Shown piece after piece: positions 55,352 to 63,476 of a DNA stretch of 64,000 nt. The stretch covers positions 1 through 64,000 of the forward strand of contig JAFLTS010000006.1 in assembly GCA_022509185.1 (NCBI GenBank), read 5' to 3'. Source of the DNA: Muribaculaceae bacterium (GTDB lineage: Bacteria; Bacteroidota; Bacteroidia; Bacteroidales; Muribaculaceae). Numbering within the stretch: the first letter of the stretch is position 1; the number at the start of each line of letters is the position of its first letter. Below the pieces are notes generated by a model. It had not been told where the DNA came from. It was given only the letters and a program-made list of their open reading frames with translations, and made no database searches. Position numbers and translations under genes: made by a program.

Positions 55352-56207
55352 TCTTCTTATCCACAGAAGAGGAAAATTTCCTGGCAAAAAACGCTCTACT
55401 CTGCATCAGTTCTACAAAGTCTTCCGATTTGAAAACATAAGGAGTGCCTCTTCTCCAGTCTATATATCTAAGATTATCATTTATAACAGTATGGCGGAAG
55501 GGAGAGTTATAGAGCATGGTATGAATAAAAATTTCATCAGAACAAATCACGCCTCTAAATTTCTTCAAAATAAAATCCTCTTTTTCAATCAAATATCGGG
55601 TAAAAGCGGGAGATAAGGTAACCCAATTGGATCCTTTTTTAAGCTTTAAATCTCCCCATTTTCTCTTGTACCCAGCCAATTTTTGTAATCCCACAAAACT
55701 CTTACGTATTGTCTTAGCGGCTAAATCCTGAATAAGGTGAAGAGGATTTCCTTCCTTTCTGAATCTTTGAAATTCCACAAATGGATGATAGTACCCGGTT
55801 TTGAATTCCACATTCTCTTCAATTTCCCTACCTTCTGAAAAAGCTATAAAATTAGCATCCGGTGATATATTTGCAAAAAACCGATGAATATCTTCCTGTC
55901 TTTTTAATGGCAGGTCTGCTCCGGAAAGTAAATGAATGAAATTATAATTTCCGTTGTTCACGGCTTCCTTGAAGAGCAGAAGTTCTGCTTTAATTGAAGA
56001 AACTCCACCCCAGTTTATATTTATTCTTTTTTCAGCAGGTATTATATGAAGATTTTTAATTTTTTGGGGAAGCTTTTCCTCAAAACTTCCCGGAGTTTTC
56101 TTGTCAATTAAAAGAAAGATATCATTGTCTTCGTGCTGAAGTGTTTCAAGCAAAACTCCCAGACAATAAGGATCATTATGGGCTATTATACAATAGGCAT
56201 GTTTCAC
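55314..56207 (-). CDS. GT14 glycosyltransferase (beta-1,6-GlcNAc-transferase type)
   Basis: The 297-residue product is a Core-2/I-branching enzyme family (GT14) glycosyltransferase. Visible features are the CIIAHNDPYCLGVLLETL opening, FIHLLSGADLPLK (the SGxDLPL motif) and GSNWVTLSPAF. Bacterial members add sugars, mainly N-acetylglucosamine-like, to capsular or surface glycans. The start codon is GTG at 56207. It is convergent with the acyltransferase-3 gene with overlapping ends. Confidence 0.88.
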   Translation of the reverse strand: MKHAYCIIAHNDPYCLGVLLETLQHEDNDIFLLIDKKTPGSFEEKLPQKIKNLHIIPAEKRININWGGVSSIKAELLLFKEAVNNGNYNFIHLLSGADLPLKRQEDIHRFFANISPDANFIAFSEGREIEENVEFKTGYYHPFVEFQRFRKEGNPLHLIQDLAAKTIRKSFVGLQKLAGYKRKWGDLKLKKGSNWVTLSPAFTRYLIEKEDFILKKFRGVICSDEIFIHTMLYNSPFRHTVINDNLRYIDWRRGTPYVFKSEDFVELMQSRAFFARKFSSSVDKKIIDKIKNKISLQ

Positions 56208-56405
56208 ATTACAAAAGTAATCAATTTTACTTCTTATTTTTTGTATTACCTTTTAATTTATTTCACTTCCTTCCTTTACATAGGTAAGATCAATTTTAAA
56301 GTTCTTAGTAATTTTGTGATACTTCTAAATTTGGATTATAAGTTCCTTTAATCAGGAAAATTATTAGTTATATTTACAGTGTATTTAAATCACAACTTCT
56401 ATAAA

Positions 56406-57677
56406 ATGAAAAATTTCATTGTCCCTATAATATTGATTAACGTCTTTCTTAATAACTCAACTTTAAATGCTTATAATTCCTGGGAAAAAGAAAATATAAA
56501 GTTTCAGGTGGATCTTAAGGGTGAGGGCATCGAGATTCCAAAAACTCTCTATGGCATATTTTTTGAAGATATAAATTTTGCCGCTGATGGAGGTTTGTAT
56601 GCAGAAAAAATAAAGAACAGATCTTTTGATTTTCCGAATCCATTAACAGGCTGGATACCTTTTGGAGAATTCGAAATTTTAAATGACGGGCCTTTTGAAA
56701 AAAATCCCAATTTTTTGCGTTTAAAATCCCCTGATCATCACGAAAAACATACAGGAATTGAAAATGAAGGTTTTTTCGGTGTAAGCTTTGAAAAGGACAA
56801 GGAATACAGGTTCAGTGTTTGGGCTAAAGTTCCTTCAGATGGTAAGGCAAAACTTAAAGTGCAGCTTACAGATCCCGGCTCCTTATCAGAAAGCCAGGAT
56901 ATGGGATCTTCTTATATGGAAATAGAGGGAAAAGATTGGAAAAAATATTCAACCTTAATCAAAGCCCATGAGACTGTTTCCAAAGGAAGGCTTACTATTT
57001 TCCTTGTCAAACCGGAAGAGGCTGTAGACCTGGAACATGTGTCTCTATTCCCGATTGATACATGGAAAGGTCATGAAAACGGATTGAGAAAAGATTTAGT
57101 GGAAAAGTTAGACTCATTACATCCGGGAGTCTTGCGTTTTCCCGGGGGATGTATTGTTGAAGGCACTGATCTGAACAGCCGTTATCAATGGAAAAACAGT
57201 ATCGGTCCTATCGAAAACCGTCCTTTAAATGAGAACAGATGGCAATATACTTTCCCTCAGAGATTTTATCCCGACTATTATCAAAGTTATGGTTTGGGAT
57301 TCTATGAATTCTTTCTATTGAGTGAAGAACTTGGAGCTGAACCTTTACCCGTGTTAAGCGTGGGCTTAAGTTGCCAGTTCCAAAACAAAGATGAAAAGGC
57401 ACATGTTCCTATTGACAGTCTTCAGCCTTACATTGATGATGCTCTCGATTTAATAGAATTTGCAAATGGAGATTCAGACTCATACTGGGGTAAGGTTAGA
57501 ATTGGAATGGGACATCCGGAGCCGTTTAATTTAAAATATATAGGATTAGGAAATGAACAATGGGACACTTTGTATACCCAGAGGTTAAAGCCTTTTGTTA
57601 AAGCAATCAAGGAGAAATATCCGGAAATAAAAATTATAGGTTCTTCAGGACCGGATTCAGAGGGAAGAACAATTTGA
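56406..57677 (+). pseudogene. GH51 alpha-L-arabinofuranosidase, N-terminal fragment of a frameshifted gene
   Basis: This fragment holds the signal peptide (ATG 56406; an in-frame GTG 27 nt upstream is less likely), a CBM-like domain (about 80-215) and most of the GH51 barrel, including the acid/base Glu in GNEQW (codon 57555-57557). The frame ends in TGA at 57675-57677. Removing one A at 57665 or 57666 restores EGEQFDFLWEEMK and reads straight into the next fragment, giving a 668-residue enzyme of ordinary length. A single-base insertion, or an assembly error, is therefore the cause. The intact enzyme would release arabinose from arabinans or arabinoxylans. Confidence 0.85.
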
Positions 57678-57693
57678 TTTTCTCTGGGAGGAG

Positions 57694-58413
57694 ATGAAAA
57701 ATATTGGAGTAGATTTTGTGGATGAACATTTCTACCGACCTGAAGACTGGTTTATGAATCAAGCCTCAAGATATGATATTTATGACAGGAAGGGGCCAAA
57801 AGTTTATGCGGGAGAATATGCCTGCCACGAAAGAGGAAAGAAATGGAATCACTTTAATTCCGCATTAATGGAGGCAGCTTTTATGACCGGTTTAGAGAGA
57901 AATGCCGATGTTGTTCCTATGTCCACCTATGCACCCCTTTTTGCTCATGTGGAAGGATGGCAATGGCGACCGGACATGATCTGGTTTGATAATCTTAATT
58001 CCGTGGCTACAAGCAGTTACTATGTTCAATCACTCTTCTCCAACCATAAGGGAGAAAAAACAGTACCTATCACTTTGAATGGAGAAGTGATTTCCGGGAA
58101 GGAAAACCAACGGGGTCTGTTTGCCACTGCTTCCGTTGTGGAAAATCCCGAAACCTTGATCATAAAAATTGTAAATACAGATAATAAGGCACAAGTTTCA
58201 GAATTCGAAATTAATGGATTGAACCCTGATAACAATTTTTCCTCTTTAAAGGTAATTACCCTGACATCTTTAGATCCTAATTCTGAAAATTCTTTAGAGA
58301 ATCCCACATTGATTCAACCCCAAGAGGAAACATCCGAAATTGACCTTTCATGTAATTCGAGTTTCCGGATCTATCTTCCTCCCCTTTCTCTCTCGATAAT
58401 CAGATTGGAATAA
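57694..58413 (+). pseudogene. GH51 alpha-L-arabinofuranosidase, C-terminal fragment
   Basis: This continues the enzyme in the +1 frame. It holds the nucleophile Glu (VYAGEYACHE, codon 57814-57816), the rest of the barrel with MAPLFAHVE-type context, and the C-terminal beta-sandwich. It begins at an internal Met with no signal peptide, so it could not be secreted or active alone. Both catalytic residues are intact across the two fragments, which argues for a very recent mutation or a sequencing error. Confidence 0.85.
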
Positions 58414-58442
58414 TCTATTCTGGAAAATAGGTTTTGAGATTA
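58411..58442. terminator. Hairpin between the GH51 and TIR genes
   Basis: Outer arms TAATCT/AGATTA and an inner CTATT/AATAG stem occupy the 26-bp gap between the convergent stop codons, so it may stop transcription from both sides. Confidence 0.4.
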
Positions 58443-59348
58443 AGTTTTATTTAAAATCTCTTCCCAATCTTTTAAATATAATCTGTTTAATATCGCATCA
58501 GAACTGTCTCCTTCAAGAGGAACGGATTTATAATGGTCTATGGCTTCGCTTATTATTTCCGGATTTATATCCCGGAATCCCTCTTTATAACAATTTCTTA
58601 TTTTCAATAATAAGGTTGCTAAATTATAATCCTTATTATGGAAAGCCTTCAAATACCAATTATAGGCCTCAGGAAGATTCTTTTCTACAATTTCTCCTGT
58701 AAAATAGCAGTCGCCAATAGAAATAAGGGCTTTTGTATAATTAGTATCAGCTAACTGTTTCATTAACTCTAATCCCTCTTTCTTATTTTTATCAGATGTC
58801 CCACATGAGATTTTTTGCTTTGCTTTATTGTATAGTTTTTTTGTTTCATCATTTGATGAGCTCTTAGACTCTTTCCCTTTCTTTTTGGGATTTTTCTCTG
58901 CTGACCTTATATTTTCAATTTTTTGTTCGAGATCTGAAGTTAAATAGTCAGTCTTTTTAACAAAAGCCATAATTTCTCCCTTATAATCGGCAAAATCAAA
59001 AGATTGAAGGTTACGTAAGGAGATAGGAAGTTGAGCAGCTTTTAAACCTTTGAGAACGGTTATAAGATTACCATCCTTTCTACCACTCCATTTCTCATTA
59101 AGGAAGAGATCCCATTCATGTTTAACCCATTGAGATAATACATACTCCACTTCAGAAGCATACACTATCATATTTTTAACCCGATCTATGGCTTCATCAA
59201 TTTCTTCCCGATAAGCAGCATTTCCTTTTAGAGAAAGAGTGACTGGAGCGAAAAACACCTTTACTCCTTGTGCGGTTAGAAAATTATATATGGTTTCGGC
59301 CTCTCTATAGTCCTCACTTTTACAAGAAATAAAGACATCGTATTCCAT
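58440..59348 (-). CDS. TIR domain protein with C-terminal Sel1-like repeats
   Basis: The product has 302 residues from ATG 59348; an in-frame TTG four codons earlier is less likely. Residues 1-125 form a TIR domain: YDVFISCKSEDYREAETIY, VFFAPVTLSL, and SQWVKHE, whose Glu78 matches the catalytic Glu of TIR NAD+ hydrolases. A Lys/Ser-rich linker (about 145-175) leads to Sel1/TPR-like helical repeats (about 185-285; ALISIGDCYFTGEIVEKN). TIR enzymes of this kind act as effectors in phage defence, the repeats serving as sensor or adaptor; this role is inference. It borders an AT-rich accessory region and no partner gene is adjacent. Confidence 0.88.
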   Translation of the reverse strand: MEYDVFISCKSEDYREAETIYNFLTAQGVKVFFAPVTLSLKGNAAYREEIDEAIDRVKNMIVYASEVEYVLSQWVKHEWDLFLNEKWSGRKDGNLITVLKGLKAAQLPISLRNLQSFDFADYKGEIMAFVKKTDYLTSDLEQKIENIRSAEKNPKKKGKESKSSSNDETKKLYNKAKQKISCGTSDKNKKEGLELMKQLADTNYTKALISIGDCYFTGEIVEKNLPEAYNWYLKAFHNKDYNLATLLLKIRNCYKEGFRDINPEIISEAIDHYKSVPLEGDSSDAILNRLYLKDWEEILNKT

Positions 59349-59592
59349 TTTGATTCTCAATTAATTCCCTCTAAACCACCAAAAATAATACAGTCCGTCA
59401 AATAATACAACCCTACAACTCAAAAGATTTGTTTAAGTCAAATGTTATTTGAACCTGTTCTTGCAAGATTATAACCGAGAATTTATTCTTTGAGATATAT
59501 GGTTTTCTTTACTATCTACTCTTATGAACTCAAATTATTTTTGATTTTGCCTTTAGCATGCCTTCAAATTTGAGAAGTTGCAGATAAAAAAT

Positions 59593-59630
59593 AACCCAAA
59601 TAATTTTTAATCAATTACTTGGGTTTCTTT
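59593..59630. terminator. Bidirectional terminator beside the att-like core
   Basis: AACCCAAATAATT pairs with AATTACTTGGGTT with one mismatch, followed by TTTCTTTTT on the plus strand and a T-rich run on the minus strand. It resembles the hairpin following the tRNA-Phe fragment at 62511 in position relative to the shared 13-nt sequence. Confidence 0.6.
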
Positions 59631-59634
59631 TTCA

Positions 59635-59647
59635 GTGGTGTCACCAG
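59635..59647 (-). other. Attachment-site-like core matching the tRNA-Phe 3' end
   Basis: GTGGTGTCACCAG is identical to 62557-62569, which is the acceptor end of the tRNA-Phe fragment. A terminator lies just beyond in both places. This suggests a short direct repeat left by integration at tRNA-Phe. In the remainder of 59349-59786 nothing else is recognised. Confidence 0.4.
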
Positions 59648-59786
59648 TGGTTCCTCGTTGTGTTTGGGTGGGCTTGACTGAGTTATTATTAAGATTTTAA
59701 GTGTTTTTGGGTCAAATCTACTCACTCCATCACAAAAAACCTATGTTTTTTTGCTTCAAGTACCTACACCTATTTTCTTTGGTTAT

Positions 59787-59987
59787 CTATCTATTTAACT
59801 CAATTTTTTCCTTTTCGTCTTTTGTAAAGACTTCACCGCATTGAGTACAAATATAATCACCTGTTTTCTGTTCTACATAACCAAGTCCAGATATAGGAGC
59901 ACCAATAGTTTCTTTTTCAAAACTTGGATGTTCACAAGGTGAGTTTCCCCAATTATCTCTTAGTTCTTGTCCTTTTTTTATGTCCAT
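59787..59987 (-). CDS. Small zinc-ribbon-like protein
   Basis: The 66-residue product starts at ATG 59987; a TTG eight codons upstream is possible. It contains four likely metal ligands: PCEHP (Cys, His) and CTQCGEVF (two Cys), in the order expected of a small zinc ribbon. Similar tiny proteins (KKGQELRDNWGN opening) occur in Bacteroidetes accessory regions, with no known function. It lies downstream of the AbiV-like gene on the same strand (103 bp gap). Confidence 0.65.
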   Translation of the reverse strand: MDIKKGQELRDNWGNSPCEHPSFEKETIGAPISGLGYVEQKTGDYICTQCGEVFTKDEKEKIELNR

Positions 59988-60090
59988 TTGAAAATTAAAT
60001 TTGTTATGCAAAAATACATATATTTTCCTATTAAAGTAACTATTTTATAACTCCAATTTCAATTCAATTTTATAATTTTTTATATTTGTT

Positions 60091-60705
60091 TTATAAGTTT
60101 AATAGATATATGTCTTTTATAATCTCGAAATAGCTGTCTAAATCTTCTGATAACTGGAAACTATAATTTGTCCAGCCAACTAACTTATCATCTATTATCT
60201 CTATACAGGCTAACAAATATGCCAACGCAATGTGATTATCTATTTTTTCATTTGGGAAACTCAAAATATTATTTTTTACCTCAAAATAAAGACAACTTTC
60301 TCTTAATTCTCTTGTCTTCCCTTTACTGAAATTATCATATATTTGTTCTGTTAATTCCTTTCCAATAATATCTTGCACTCTCTTTCCTATTAATAATACA
60401 TCTTTATTAACTGCTGCTTTATGTTTTATATCATGTTTTTTGAGACTATCTTTTGAGCCTCTGGGATTAGTTTTTTTATTTACTCTAAAACAATAGATTT
60501 CAGCTTTCGTAGCTTCTTCTACGGCAGTAATTGCGACAAATAGAACTAAATGAGTTTGGTTATTTTGTGCCAAATTAATAGAAGATTTTAATAGCGAATT
60601 TATATAAACCAGACATCTATCAAAGTTTTCAGATATCGGTTCTGGCATTTTTATTCCGTTTGGGTCTTCTATTATTGATTGTATGAAATTTATGTATCCG
60701 TTCAT
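60091..60705 (-). CDS. AbiV-family abortive-infection-type protein
   Basis: The 204-residue all-helical protein has the AbiV/HEPN-like pattern: a helix ending in AVEEATKAEIY and then KKHDIKHKAAV. AbiV of Lactococcus blocks phage growth by interfering with phage translation. AbiV relatives elsewhere are predicted HEPN-superfamily proteins. Assignment rests on these motifs and on size. G+C is clearly lower than in the core genes, and it sits in a run of accessory genes, so recent gain is likely. Its start ATG at 60705 has a T-rich upstream region without a clear promoter. Confidence 0.7.
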   Translation of the reverse strand: MNGYINFIQSIIEDPNGIKMPEPISENFDRCLVYINSLLKSSINLAQNNQTHLVLFVAITAVEEATKAEIYCFRVNKKTNPRGSKDSLKKHDIKHKAAVNKDVLLIGKRVQDIIGKELTEQIYDNFSKGKTRELRESCLYFEVKNNILSFPNEKIDNHIALAYLLACIEIIDDKLVGWTNYSFQLSEDLDSYFEIIKDIYLLNL

Positions 60706-60984
60706 AAAAAATTCTTTTAGATATGAGCCAGTTCTGTTTGTTAAGTTTAAACTTCACCAAATATGTATTTTCCCAAAAATCTCATCAAATTGTGAAGATA
60801 TTGTTTTTTGAATTTTACAGATATCATCTAAGATACTATTTAATGAAGAGTCTTTAATACTATAACAAAAGAAAGAAGTTTTAATGGAAGAAAATGATTT
60901 TTCTTATATTTTTTATTCAATAATTTATAACATAAGGTAAAATGGATATGAAATGATGTTGAATAATCCATATTTTAGAGTTCC

Positions 60985-61173
60985 TCACAGGTGGAATATC
61001 CATTTGATTTTGACAGGTATGGTGGAACTCCTCACTGTTATCCTTGATATCTCCCTGATTGATCTGTCGTGATATTCCATAAGACAGATTTCAGTATGAT
61101 ACTCTTTCAGGTATCTTGATTTTGGTTTCACCCAACCGACAGGTCTTCCACAAGGTCTTTTCTCTATTCCCAT
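60985..61173 (-). pseudogene. Remnant of a resolvase/invertase C-terminal HTH
   Basis: The 62-residue frame reads CGRPVGWVKPKSRYLKEY and then SIREISRIT, resembling the end of serine recombinases, where a GRPxG linker is followed by a helix-turn-helix. The catalytic domain is absent and the expected recognition helix degrades after ITVRSST. It is probably a fragment of a mobile-element recombinase. It could instead be a small DNA-binding protein. In 60706-60984 nothing is recognised. Confidence 0.4.
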
Positions 61174-61501
61174 ACTACATTGTTTTAAGTATGTTTCTTT
61201 GATACAAAATTACTCGTTTCATGTGACATAACCAGGTGATTTTAAATGTTTTAAGATTATTTCGTATTTGGGTTATAAAGTTGGACACTTACTGTAATAT
61301 GGATAATTTATGATTTTTCTGATTTTATATTTCGTAGTCCTGATTTCTAAAAATCAATAAGTTATAACAGTTCTTCGTATTTTCGTTCGTAGTTGGTGGG
61401 TGTATCATTTTAATTCCAACCTCCATTTTTCTCTCTGTGGTGGTGAACCTGTGTTACTTTAACTGTCATCAACATAATTCAACCACACAAAAATTTAAAA
61501 A

Positions 61502-61642
61502 ATGACATTATTGCCTCAAAGAGATGGATACCCTTTGTTACCGTATTTCGAAAATCGTCAAAAAATCAAAAGGATATTCCTTGTTCTCCATATAATAAAT
61601 TATATTCGGGGTAAATTAAATTATTTAATCAGTAGTCTATGA
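61502..61642 (+). CDS. Tiny basic ORF, first of an overlapping pair
   Basis: A 46-residue frame with a basic central part (ENRQKIKRIF) followed by hydrophobic residues. Its TGA overlaps the ATG of the next ORF (ATGA), the arrangement seen in coupled operon genes. No family is recognised and the composition is AT-rich, so it may be spurious. The overlap is the main argument in its favour. The upstream 61174-61501 holds no other recognisable feature. Confidence 0.35.
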   Translation: MTLLPQRDGYPLLPYFENRQKIKRIFLVLHIINYIRGKLNYLISSL

Positions 61643-61812
61643 AGACTTGGGTATATTGGGTGTTGTTGGTAGTTGTTGTCAGTGGTATCGTGTGGTTTGG
61701 TTGGTGGTTGTCATCCGTTCTCCCCGTAATGTGGTCTATCTACATCACCATAGTTCTTAATTTTACTATCAGTGTTTACCTGTCGTATGAAAAACACAAA
61801 GTAAATCTATAA
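61639..61812 (+). CDS. Tiny two-helix membrane protein, second of an overlapping pair
   Basis: The 57-residue frame encodes two strongly hydrophobic Trp-rich helices (VLLVVVVSGIVWFGWWL and MWSIYITIVLNFTISVYL) and a short basic tail (YEKHKVNL). That pattern is unlikely by chance in AT-rich DNA and suggests a real small membrane protein, of the size of membrane-acting toxins, holin-like proteins or small stress proteins. Function is unknown. It starts inside the stop of the 46-residue ORF. Confidence 0.5.
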   Translation: MKTWVYWVLLVVVVSGIVWFGWWLSSVLPVMWSIYITIVLNFTISVYLSYEKHKVNL

Positions 61813-61873
61813 AAAATAATTGTGTCAAAGGACTATTATGATATGAACGATTATAACAAAATTACTATTGTAG

Positions 61874-62395
61874 TTAAAAAGAAAACTCATTTTTTAATTT
61901 TTGTTCATTAAATCGAGAATGTCCAAATATTAAATTTTCCGATTTAATGTAAAAATCATATTGTTCATTACTTTCTTTAAATATTTGAACCTCGCCTTTA
62001 TCTGTTTTAAAAACTGCAATATCCCTCATTTCCAATCCATCATCTTCTTTTATTTCATAAAAATTTGAAGAAAGAATCTTATGTTTTATAGGTAATAATC
62101 CTTTTCCCCTTACCAAAATATTATTATCCTTTATCTCCACATAAATTTGTTCAACATATCCCTTTTGTGGAGGAGTATAGGAAAAATCTTTTATAAAAAT
62201 ACCTTCAGAACCATGTGTTTTTCTGTAAATCGAATTATTAATGAAAGATGGTATTTCAGAAACTCTTTTCTTTTTAGGTTCTTCTTTTTTCTCTTTGGAG
62301 TAGGTGTTGTCATATCTTTGTTCTAAATTACACCCCATTAATCCAATTAAAGATAATAAGAGGAGAGAAAATATTGTGTTTTTAATATTTCTCAT
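61874..62395 (-). CDS. Hypothetical lipoprotein
   Basis: The 173-residue product has a lipoprotein signal (GLMGC, Cys22). A basic/acidic linker (KEKKEEPKKKRVSE) precedes a beta-rich domain with no recognised family. Composition is AT-rich and Lys/Glu-rich like the neighbouring accessory genes. It converges with the tiny membrane ORF pair and lies between the two tRNA-Phe-like repeats. Confidence 0.7.
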   Translation of the reverse strand: MRNIKNTIFSLLLLSLIGLMGCNLEQRYDNTYSKEKKEEPKKKRVSEIPSFINNSIYRKTHGSEGIFIKDFSYTPPQKGYVEQIYVEIKDNNILVRGKGLLPIKHKILSSNFYEIKEDDGLEMRDIAVFKTDKGEVQIFKESNEQYDFYIKSENLIFGHSRFNEQKLKNEFSF

Positions 62396-62513
62396 AATAA
62401 CATGATGAATATAATTATATTAAGATTTCGACCCATAAGAATTATCACTAAATTACTAATTTATGATTTTGTGTCCAAAACGTGACCAATTTTGGGTAGT
62501 TGGGAGAAAGAAA

Positions 62514-62550
62514 AATTCCTAATTGACTGTTGTTAAATCAATTAGGAATT
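62514..62550 (-). terminator. Terminator next to the tRNA-Phe fragment
   Basis: A perfect 13-bp stem AATTCCTAATTGA / TCAATTAGGAATT, followed on the minus strand by TTTTT. It lies directly downstream of the tRNA-Phe 3' end, as expected of a tRNA gene terminator. Confidence 0.7.
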
Positions 62551-62557
62551 CTTTGGG

Positions 62558-62605
62558 TGGTGTCACCAGGAATCGAACCGGGGACACAAGGATTTTCAGT
62601 CCTAG
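62558..62605 (-). pseudogene. tRNA-Phe 3'-half fragment (integration scar)
   Basis: The minus strand reads an anticodon loop CTGAAAA (anticodon GAA) in an AGGA/TCCT stem, a variable loop, a T arm with GGTTCGATT, and an acceptor 3' strand TGACACC plus A. No matching 5' acceptor strand (GGTGTCA) or D arm occurs in the 80 nt upstream, and the T stem has one mismatch, so this is a partial copy rather than a working tRNA. Such 3' copies mark attachment sites of elements that integrate in tRNA genes. The rest of 62396-62707 shows only the adjacent terminator. Confidence 0.75.
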
Positions 62606-62707
62606 TAACCTTATTAGAAAATACATTGTAATTCAGATAGTTACCCATACTTAAATCCATTTACTTAAAACTTTTTAGAAAACATTGCCTGTTTTCAAAG
62701 TTAAACT

Positions 62708-63010
62708 TCAAATCTCTATACCAGTCTTCATGACATCATAATAGAGGGGGCTATCACTTCCTTCATACATCAAGACTGGCTCTATGGTAGTGCTAACTTT
62801 ACGGCATAAAGACCATAGTAAGGAACTATCTTCCCACCATGTGTCCTCACTTCTGTCTGTAGTTACTACTACAGCCACATCAATATCACTTTCCTCTGTA
62901 TAGCCACCTTTGCTGTAGGAACCAAACAGATATAATGACTTGACAGGGAGATGTTGACTCACCAACTCCTTATATTTTTTGACAAGATTTATAACTTCTC
63001 CTTTATCCAT
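62708..63010 (-). CDS. MNT-type minimal nucleotidyltransferase (antitoxin of HEPN/MNT pair)
   Basis: The product has 100 residues from ATG 63010, which overlaps the HEPN gene by 22 bp; an in-frame ATG at 63049 is also possible. It shows the polymerase-beta-like signature G-S-x10-D-x-D (GSYSKGGYTEESDID). In studied pairs the MNT protein adenylylates its HEPN partner and so blocks its RNase activity. The order here, HEPN upstream of MNT with overlapping frames, is a standard toxin-antitoxin layout. Confidence 0.88.
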   Translation of the reverse strand: MDKGEVINLVKKYKELVSQHLPVKSLYLFGSYSKGGYTEESDIDVAVVVTTDRSEDTWWEDSSLLWSLCRKVSTTIEPVLMYEGSDSPLYYDVMKTGIEI

Positions 63011-63375
63011 TGTCTTAGATTGTTGGTTTCCTCTATTATATGATGGCATACAGCAGGAGTTAATCTTTGCTGAATACTCATCTTATAGTCAGGGTACCTT
63101 GCCTCTATATTTAGTGGCTCCATGCTATCAATAAATTTGAGCTGTTCCTCAGACATCTTTTCAAGCAGACCTGCTTTCTCTGCAAGTTTTGATAGAGTAT
63201 GTATCTTCAAGGGTGGCTCTTCAAGCACTTTACACCAATAGGCTTTCAACATCTTCTCAATGACTTGATGGCACATGAAAGCAACATAGAGATACCTTTT
63301 GCTCTCCATAAGGGCTTTGGCTGTATCATAGTCATAATCTGCTATATCAACCCAATATGCTACTCTGTCATTCAT
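62989..63375 (-). CDS. HEPN domain protein (toxin of HEPN/MNT pair)
   Basis: The 128-residue all-alpha protein has the HEPN pattern: DIADYDYDTAKALMESKRYLYVAFMCHQVIEKMLKAY followed by KIHTLSKLAEKAGL. Near the C terminus R-x6-H (RLTPAVCH) fits the Rx4-6H motif of HEPN ribonucleases. The downstream MNT gene overlaps its end. The pair would be an addiction or phage-response module, consistent with the accessory setting. Confidence 0.88.
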   Translation of the reverse strand: MNDRVAYWVDIADYDYDTAKALMESKRYLYVAFMCHQVIEKMLKAYWCKVLEEPPLKIHTLSKLAEKAGLLEKMSEEQLKFIDSMEPLNIEARYPDYKMSIQQRLTPAVCHHIIEETNNLRQWIKEKL

Positions 63376-63476
63376 GAAGCATGATATAGATTATGCAAAG
63401 ATAGGAATTTAAATCAAAATTTCTTATATTTTAAGACCATAAACCCACTGATACACTGGTATAGATAAGTATACCA

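Noticed and set aside
57660-57700. Programmed ribosomal frameshift in the GH51 gene
   Set aside because: There is no slippery heptamer or downstream pseudoknot, and the family is not known to use frameshifting. A one-base insertion explains it.
62558-62640. A complete functional tRNA-Phe
   Set aside because: No 5' acceptor strand or D arm is found upstream of the anticodon arm, and the T stem has a mismatch.
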